DNA from: Glebionis coronaria
Lineage: Eukaryota; Streptophyta; Magnoliopsida; Asterales; Asteraceae
DNA length: 64,000 bases
Assembly: GCA_025667525.1 (NCBI GenBank)
Contig: CM046875.1
Coordinates: 530,373,079 to 530,437,078, forward strand
Direction: 5' to 3'
The notes under the pieces are model-generated. The model saw nothing but the letters and a program-made list of their open reading frames with translations, searched no databases and was not told the origin of the DNA. Below are positions 58,192 to 64,000 of this stretch, piece by piece. Both the position numbers and the translations under genes were made by a program. Positions within the stretch are counted from its first letter, which is position 1. Each line of letters opens with the position of its first letter.

Positions 58192-59089
58192 TTTTGTTTA
58201 CTTCAAAGAAACAAGGATTATCGGTTGATCGAGCAGTGAAGTAAGGCTTGTGAATTGTGTTGAGTTTTTGTTGTAAGAAACCAAGATTAAATCCTCTAAA
58301 AATCGTCGAAAAAACAAGTAAAAAATCCCTTGATTCGGAACTTTTGTTGATTCGGAACTTTGGCTTGATTCGGAACTTCTTTGATTCGGAACTTCTTGAT
58401 TCGGAACTTGTTGATTCGGAACTTGTTGATTCGGAACTTGTTGATTCGGAACTTGTTGATTCGGAACTTGTTGATTCGGAACTTGTTGATTCGGAAGTTC
58501 TTGATTCGGAAGTTCTTGATTCGGAAGTTCTTGATTCGGAAGTTCTTGATTCGGAAGTTCTTGATTCGGAACTTTTTGGCTTGATTCGGAGGTGCTTGGT
58601 TCGGAACTTTTTGGTTGATTCGGAAGTGCTTGGTTCGGAACTTTTTGGTTGATTCGGAAGTGCTTGGTTCGGAACTTTTTGGTTGATTCGGAAGTGCTTG
58701 ATTCGGATGTTTTTGCTTGATTCGGAAGTGCTTGATTCGGAACTTTTCTGCTTGATTCGGAAGTGCTTGGTTCGGAACTTTCTTAGCTTGATTCGGAAGT
58801 GCTTGATTCGGAACTTTCTAAGCTTGATTCGGAACTTTTGCTGAATGAACAGAAACTTCGTTCGTATAGCACAGTCGAACAAAAAAATGATAAAAACACC
58901 CCGATTTTTACCAAATAACCCAAAAAGTTTTAAACTTTCAACTAAAATAAGTAAAAACTAATACTTATTTACTAATCCCAATCACCAAAACACCAAAAAA
59001 CACCAAGAATCAAGATGATTTTCTTAAAGAACACTAATACAATCAAAAACTAAAAAACCACACAAATCATTACCTTAAATCACCCCATA
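58192..59089 (-). other. Copia-XL leader between PBS and gag
   Basis: About 0.9 kb, mostly filled by minisatellite B. The rest is A-rich on the plus strand. The ORFs at 58124-58882 and 58257-58652 only translate the minisatellite. Confidence 0.75.
58330..58839. repeat. 15-bp minisatellite B of Copia-XL
   Basis: The regular core at about 58378-58570 has units TTGATTCGGAACTTG and then TTGATTCGGAAGTTC. From 58570 the spacing loosens to 15-31 bases (TTGATTCGGAAGTGC alternating with TTCGGAACTTTTTGG-like). It shares ATTCGGAACTT with minisatellite A, 10 kb away in the same element. Confidence 0.95.
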
Positions 59090-59102
59090 GCTCTTGATAC
59101 CA
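59090..59102 (-). other. Primer binding site of Copia-XL
   Basis: Minus strand TGGTATCAAGAGC, initiator-Met type with one extra A, two bases after the LTR. Confidence 0.9.
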
Positions 59103-59104
59103 AT

Positions 59105-59434
59105 TGTAGAATATTGATAATCAATGAATCTATGAAGGGGTTTGTTGATTTCTAGAGAGAGAAAGTTAGAGAGAGAAAGAGAGAGAAACTATGTGAATTT
59201 TATTAAGTGGAAACTAGGAAATGACAACAACCAACCCCTTTCCATGGTGGAAAGGGGTATTTATAGTTCCAAGCATAACATGGGCTTGGGCCGGTCCATG
59301 ACAAGCCCATGGACCGGTTCTTACTTAAGTTAATAAGTAACTAACAACTATTTTCTAACTACGAGCTATTACAACATTAATAATATTGTGGAGTGACCGA
59401 TACTTCTAATATACGTAAAAACGTATTTCTAACA
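59105..59434 (-). mobile_element. Copia-XL 5' LTR (330 bp)
   Basis: Same length as the other LTR and one base different. Followed by CTTTT at 59435-59439 (TSD). Transcription is on the minus strand. Confidence 0.97.
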
Positions 59435-59439
59435 CTTTT

Positions 59440-59892
59440 TAAGATAACTTGCTTGGTTTGTATGGTGATGAAGACTTAACATATCCAGCGAAGGGGTACG
59501 ATCTATTCATATATTAAAAGGAGTAGGGGCCTTTTTTAAGATAATTTGTTCTATGTGTACATTTTGTATCACTTGAAGGGGTTACGTTATTGTGCTCAGT
59601 GTCTCATTTCTTTGAGGATTTTGTTCGAGCTCGACGTCACGTGGTTAGTGTAAGACATAAGACACACGTTTGGGAGATTCCACTTCTTCATCAAATTCTT
59701 TATAGTTGATTTTCTTCACCAGTGATCACTCCAAGGAGCCTACTGGATTCGACATGCACTTCTTAAGGGGAAGACGATCCCTTTGGAGTTGATGTGACAA
59801 AAGGGAAAGAATGCATGGATCGAGGGGAAGCTTAGCCTTCATCTATATTAGCTTCAGGAAAGCTTGTGCTTACTGGTTTTGTCAAATCAACT
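59440..59892 (+). mobile_element. Copia-NA internal region, right part
   Basis: Continues the element from 41294. Non-coding. Leads into the PPT. Confidence 0.78.
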
Positions 59893-59901
59893 AGGAGAAG
59901 A
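59893..59901 (+). other. Polypurine tract of Copia-NA
   Basis: AGGAGAAGA directly before the 3' LTR. This confirms the plus orientation. Confidence 0.75.
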
Positions 59902-60260
59902 TTATTGGAATTATATATCTTGAGTTGATATGACAAAACAAGATGAATGGCCTAGTAGTAAAATAGTAGCTTAGTTAGTAAGCTAGGGTTGTCATGTAAC
60001 CCTAGTTCCTCTATTATATAAAGAGGGTAGCACCTGGTTGTTATTCATTCATTCCAACACAATGTAAACCATAGGTGTGTGTGTTCCTCCTGGTGTCAAG
60101 CCTATAAGGCACCAGGAGTAGTTAGTATCCTTGTTAATAGTATTCATTTCATTAGTGAAAGCCTTGTTCTTGGTTATGATTGTCTTAATTATTATTCCGC
60201 TATGCATGTTACAATCATGATCATGATATCCCAGATGAGTCTAGATCCTAAGACTCAACA
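59902..60260 (+). mobile_element. Copia-NA 3' LTR (359 bp)
   Basis: Matches 38690-39047. The terminal TG has decayed to TT. Ends ACTCAACA, followed by the TSD GTGAC (60261-60265). Confidence 0.92.
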
Positions 60261-60265
60261 GTGAC

Positions 60266-61057
60266 ACAAGATCTTTGAAGTATATTGTACTTTAAAACTT
60301 GGATCGATCCATTGTCTCTTCAAATTAGAAGGTTAAGTTGTACTAAAGTTTTTCTTTGGTTAAAACTATCTTTCATTGAATATAAGCCTTTTAATTGATA
60401 ATATTGCATCTCATTTAGATTAGTAGAATTTATGCATTTTAGATTTACTCTTGAAATGTATCTACTAGTTTGCATCTTGTTATGTGTAGGTACTTATGAA
60501 GATCAGTCATTCAATTGATTGTGGATTGAGTCACTTACACTTGTAGAAGACTTATCTTTTTGGATTTCCAACATCACTGAATGATGATATCAAGATGGAT
60601 GGGAGTAATACTAGTCCTTGAAGACTTAGTAGTCACTTTAGTCATGGTTGGGCTTTGCATTGGTTCCTTGAAAGCTTGGAATGCAATTTGTGGCCAAGGT
60701 ACGTTTTCGTTCTTCCACACGCCCTATTGATCATTCTTTTGATCATTAATTGACTATATGTTTGTTCTTGGCATCCTTTCCTTGACATTTGTTTGTGGTT
60801 TGTGATTCTTACCTTTTTACCTCTCAAACCTTCATTGCTTGGATACTTGACTCACTATGGAGATGTAGAGTGAGTTAGTAGAAGCTTAAAGTATCAAGCA
60901 TGATTTATATGGTTTGCACCCTTACGATTAGTAGGCCCTATATCATGTGTAACTTGTACAATTAAGCTCATCTCTAGGATGATTGATGAATCCCTTGAGA
61001 TACCAAACTACTTCATTAAGTTGTAGGTGGATTTTACACATTTGGAATTGAAATATT
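60266..61057 (+). other. Copia-E2 leader
   Basis: Continues from 38689 across the nested elements and is homologous to 28566-28930 and 29470-29880. Non-coding. The antisense ORF at 60642-60827 is unsupported. It ends where the Athila-like LTR starts. Confidence 0.75.
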
Positions 61058-62263
61058 TGATAACGACCTAATTATACATATTCAATCTATCATTATAATG
61101 CCACTTTGTAGTATAAATAAGAGCTTCCGATACTTAATATGTCGTATTTTATATACAAATATAAAGTTTGAAGGTGCAAAGTGAAGATATACAAGGAAGG
61201 GGCCTCAATATGAAAATAAGCCAAAGTTGTTGAAAGAAGATTCTGGATCGCCCAGAAGTGCAGCGCACAAACTCAGAAGTGCGGCGCACATTCACGTCTC
61301 CAAAGTGCGGTGCCCTTTCGGAGAAGTGCGGCGCACATTTGACCCCAGACAACACTATTAATAGAGGCTATTTGCACTCATTTTACACGCACCTCTCTCT
61401 CTCTCTCTCAATACTCCATAGCTCGAGTATTTTAGCTTTCCTAGTAAATTTTCAGTATTATCCACTTTTGGGAGATACTTGTAACGAGAGTATTCCACTC
61501 TTCGGTTCTTGGAGGAACGATACAATCGTGACACTTGTGTACTCGTTTATTCAATCCAATCTAAGTATGATGTTCTCTTACTCTTTTCCAATTGTTACTT
61601 TGATTACTATGTTAGGCTAAGCTATTTGTGACTATATGGGTATGTGACTATAATTAGTGATGATGCTATGATATGATCCTTTATAAATGATTTCAAGCTA
61701 ATGTTGTAGAACCATTTTACCACCTAGTTATACAAACCATATTTTATATAAGTTGATTTGTTACGATAGTTTGGCGTTAAGAAACGCAAATTGTTATAAT
61801 AAGTTTTCTAGAACTTGTCTATGGTCATGAATCTTTGGTTGGAGAGATCCGCTTAGAAACTTGATAAAATATTGAACTTGTTGGCAACTTGTTTTGAGCT
61901 TAGTCGCTTAAATAAACATAAGTCTTGAATCAACCCAAGTAAATTGTGTAAACGCTGTTTTGACGAAAAAAGATTATCACTCTTTACCTACATAAACATA
62001 TCTCGATCATTATTATCATCATCACGAACTTATACGAGCTATCCCATATTAGTCATACTTGTTACTGTTGATATTCTTTCAACTATTTATTTCTTCAATT
62101 ATTATATTGATTACCAAAACAAAACTAAGTCTCAGCGAACGATTCTAGCTTACACTACAAAGCTATATTAAGAACGAAAGGGTATACTTGCCCGTGTTTG
62201 TCTTCTAGTCCCTTGTTCTGTCTAAACCTTGTAATATAAATTTAAGACTTGCAAACGACATCA
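61058..62263 (+). mobile_element. Athila-like 5' LTR (about 1.2 kb)
   Basis: The start TGATAACGACC (61058) interrupts Copia-E2. The end GACATCA (62263) precedes the PBS. It contains GTATAAATAAG near 61112, a CT-repeat at 61393-61410, and several AAGTGCGGCGCAC words. ORFs at 61258-61620 and 61944-62171 have no recognisable product. Confidence 0.75.
61255..61345. repeat. AAGTGCGGCGCAC repeat cluster in the Athila-like LTR
   Basis: Four copies of AAGTGCgGCGCAC-like words; a second set of four AAGTGCGCCGCAC words lies at 62385-62470 after the PBS. Confidence 0.82.
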
Positions 62264-62269
62264 AGTTTT

Positions 62270-62287
62270 TGGCGCCGCTGCCGGGGG
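62270..62287 (+). other. Primer binding site, tRNA-Asp type (Athila/Tat hallmark)
   Basis: TGGCGCCGCTGCCGGGGG, one or two bases from the TGGCGCCGTTGCCGGGGA site used by Athila and Tat elements. Confidence 0.88.
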
Positions 62288-62499
62288 ACTTATAATCCTG
62301 TTTTGTAACCAAATTCGTATAATCCTTGAAGAAATTGAACCATTGTTACTCTTTTTAAACCAATTTTTTTTCTGCAGTACAGAAAGTACGCCGCACAAAC
62401 CAAAAAGTGCGCCGCACTTCCTGTAGCGAACTAAAGTGCGCCGCACAAACCCAAAAGTGCGCCACACATTTCTACTGAAAACAGCAAATACCTTGTTGG

Positions 62500-62596
62500 A
62501 TGCACACCCGCTCATCCGGAACACCACCAATATCACCGTTACCTGAACCTGAACGTACCCTTAACCGAAGGCTACGTAGACTTCATCGTCGTGTAC
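62500..62596 (+). pseudogene. Athila-like gag, N-terminal fragment
   Basis: The ATG frame reads MHTRSSGTPPISPLPEPERT followed by an Arg-rich stretch (LNRRLRRLHRRV). This start is typical of Athila-type Gag in my recollection. It is cut after 32 codons by the LTR beginning at 62597. It would have made the particle protein. Confidence 0.6.
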
Positions 62597-63178
62597 TGTT
62601 GATACAAAAGTTGGATGATCCTTGCTAGACCCGAATTAGGCTTAATTCGGGTAGGCTGGGCTCCGGCTCTTGCACCAAGTGAATAACTTGCTGAGATGCT
62701 GCACACTAAAGCAACACACGTTAGACTTACCGTGGGAGCGTATCCCACGATTAGACTCCAGCGTGAGAGTAAGTAATCAGTTAGGGTTAAGAATCGGATG
62801 TGAGGTGAGAGTATGGAGAATGTAATACCTTTGTGGAACCCTTGGGGGTTCCTTATATAGGCAGTGAAACCCTAACGGGCTCACTGTTTACTTCGGCCCC
62901 AAGCATAAGATAACCACCATAATTAGCTTGATTGTTATCTTCTAATTATGGTTAGCGTATATCCTATACTTGAAGGTAAATCCCAATCGTAATAAGATTG
63001 TGATTCTGTCTAACCCTGTCCTGGCTGTACTGGGCCATGGGTCGCACATACTTTATGTGGCCACTGTTCATTCAAGCCCGTAAGCTTAACTGATCAATCC
63101 AACCCATTCGTGATGGGCCGGATGCGGGTAGTACCCGTGGGCTGGGTTCATGACCCGGTTGGGGACTATACGTCATCA
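62597..63178 (-). mobile_element. 3' LTR of a Tat-like element (copy B)
   Basis: TGTTGATAC to ACGTCATCA (582 bp). On the minus strand it begins TGATGACGTATAGT, as does the LTR at 28936-29464. The minus-strand TATA is TATATAAGG near 62855. The sequence right of it begins with a PPT, so it is the 3' end of an element that runs out of the window. Confidence 0.8.
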
Positions 63179-63195
63179 TGTCCCCCAGTCTAGTT
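63179..63195 (-). other. Polypurine tract of Tat-like copy B
   Basis: Minus strand AGACTGGGGGACA, directly before the LTR start TGATGACG. Confidence 0.65.
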
Positions 63196-63760
63196 GTTAC
63201 AGCCGTAGGTGGAATATCTAGACTAACAAGATGCCCCTCGGACATACCAAGAAAGAACATCTTGAAATGCTGAATTTGAAAACCATGTTTCGGCCGCACG
63301 TGGCAACCTTGTTAGGAATTTATTCCTGTGGTACCCCAGCCGTACGTGACAACCGAGACAAATTAAATGAAACATTGAATATGGTCTTACGTATGACCGC
63401 ATATCCCGACACAATTGACTGTTCATCTGTCATTTTGACTGACAAAGTGCAAACAATCAGTACCTCGAGCGACGCAATCTTCTGAGTCAGAAGTGACCCG
63501 TGGGTCCCGCCTGACTATTCACTTGCCACTTACTTCCCTAACCCCACGATTTAGGTTAGTGGAAGACACGTGTCATAAATCCAATGAACCATTACCAACG
63601 AGGCAACCCTATAAACAGGTTTCCCCCACGGCTGTGTGTGACACACAGTCTTTTGCTAATTTCCGCCATTAACGCTTTCTTCCTTACCACCACCTTGTTT
63701 CGCACGGATCATCCCCCACACAGGTTAGAATACCACACCTTTCATCATTCTATAATAATT
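63196..63760 (+). other. Untranslated region and promoter of the antisense ORF
   Basis: Non-coding. Contains CTATAAACAGG at 63609 and a donor-like CACAG|GTTAG near 63722. The ORF at 63231-63485 lacks similarity to anything I know. Confidence 0.5.
63610..63616 (+). promoter_or_regulatory. TATA box for the antisense ORF
   Basis: TATAAAC, about 145 bases before the ATG at 63761. Confidence 0.5.
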
Positions 63761-64000
63761 ATGGCTCATAGGAACAACCCTACCATCGGATCCGTGCTGA
63801 ATGTAATGACAGAAGAAAAATTAGGGCAGTTTTGTTCTGACTTCTTCATTCCTAGCAACCTTCATCCCTCTCTCCCTGGTGTCGGGGACCTTATAACTGA
63901 GGCCCCTCAGGGAAAGATTGGCTTATACACTCTTCTTTTTGATGCGGCCAATTACCGCATCCCTTTTACCAGATTCCTTGTAGATTTACTAGGTTACTAT
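63761..64000 (+). CDS. Antisense ORF of the Tat-like element, gypsy-type transposon domain, open at window end
   Basis: 80 codons from ATG 63761 (MAHRNNPTIGSVLNVMTEEK...) with no stop before the window edge. The segment FFIPSNLHPSLPG, then APQGKIGLYTLLFDAANYRI and PFTRFLVDLLGYY, matches the start of the Pfam putative gypsy-type transposon domain (PF04195 as I recall), where a G-x-hydrophobic-Tyr run precedes a Pro-hydrophobic leucine-rich helix. It is on the strand opposite to the LTR/PPT at 62597-63195, close to the 3' LTR, which is the layout of antisense ORFs known in Tat-group elements. Function unknown. Intact so far as visible. Confidence 0.68.
   Translation, partial: MAHRNNPTIGSVLNVMTEEKLGQFCSDFFIPSNLHPSLPGVGDLITEAPQGKIGLYTLLFDAANYRIPFTRFLVDLLGYY

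Noticed and set aside
58124..58882. 252-aa ORF with Ser-Glu-Ser repeats and the plus-strand DSELVDSE ORF as proteins
   Set aside because: Pure translation of minisatellite B. Overlaps the Copia-XL leader and the true gag start.
62592..63183. Solo LTR with TSD at 62597-63178
   Set aside because: Flanks TGTAC and TGTCC match only 4 of 5, and the right flank is a good PPT, so a 3' LTR of a larger element is preferred.

Overview
This window is repetitive nuclear DNA from a flowering plant. The Gag, Pol and env-position proteins resemble LTR retroelements I recall from the daisy family (Asteraceae); that family placement is from memory and was not checked by search. I see no intact host gene, rRNA, tRNA or CRISPR array. 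Almost everything is transposons inserted into transposons, and most boundaries are fixed by TG...CA LTR ends, target-site duplications (TSDs), tRNA-primer sites (PBS) and polypurine tracts (PPT).

Layout. (1) 1-458: partial LTR (copy A). (2) 459-22413: Chromo-1, a minus-strand Ty3/gypsy chromovirus (Tekay/Del-like) with all domains but many stops. Its 5' LTR is split by Chromo-2 (8953-21199, TSD AACTA), a second gypsy element with unusually long 3.4-kb LTRs and a decayed interior. (3) 22414-27816: Chromo-3, a truncated relative of Chromo-1 into which Chromo-1 appears to have inserted. (4) 27817-37133: Copia-E1 (LTR end, exact initiator-Met PBS, long leader), carrying a perfect solo LTR (28936-29464, TSD GTATG) and a candidate 6-kb Helitron (30738-36738). 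The Helitron holds captured DAHP-synthase exon debris and two MITEs that share one target sequence. (5) 37134-61057: Copia-E2, a relative of E1. It is split by Copia-NA (38690-60260, TSD GTGAC), an ORF-poor copia element, which is itself split by Copia-XL (41300-59434, TSD CTTTT). (6) 61058-62596: an Athila-like LTR, tRNA-Asp-type PBS and gag start. (7) 62597-64000: the 3' end of a minus-strand Tat-like element with an ORF on the opposite strand that has its own TATA box.

The two most unusual things are these. First, gag in both Chromo-1 and Chromo-3 is interrupted by three small GT-AG introns at the same positions, with exon lengths and phases preserved. Second, Copia-XL is a very young (1 difference in 330 LTR bases) 18.1-kb copia element. 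It carries a single-frame region of about 1,316 codons between pol and the 3' LTR, two related 15-bp minisatellites, and repeated internal PPT-like tracts. Its gag, pol and downstream ORF already contain five in-frame stops and a frameshift.

How the parts work together: each autonomous element would encode Gag, protease, integrase and RT/RNase H, and would copy itself from an LTR promoter, a tRNA primer and a PPT. Here every coding set is broken, so recent movement (Copia-XL, Copia-NA, Chromo-2) most likely used proteins supplied by other copies. LTR divergences counted by eye agree with the nesting order: Copia-XL about 0.3 percent inside Copia-NA about 4 percent, and Chromo-2 about 3 percent inside Chromo-1 about 5 percent.
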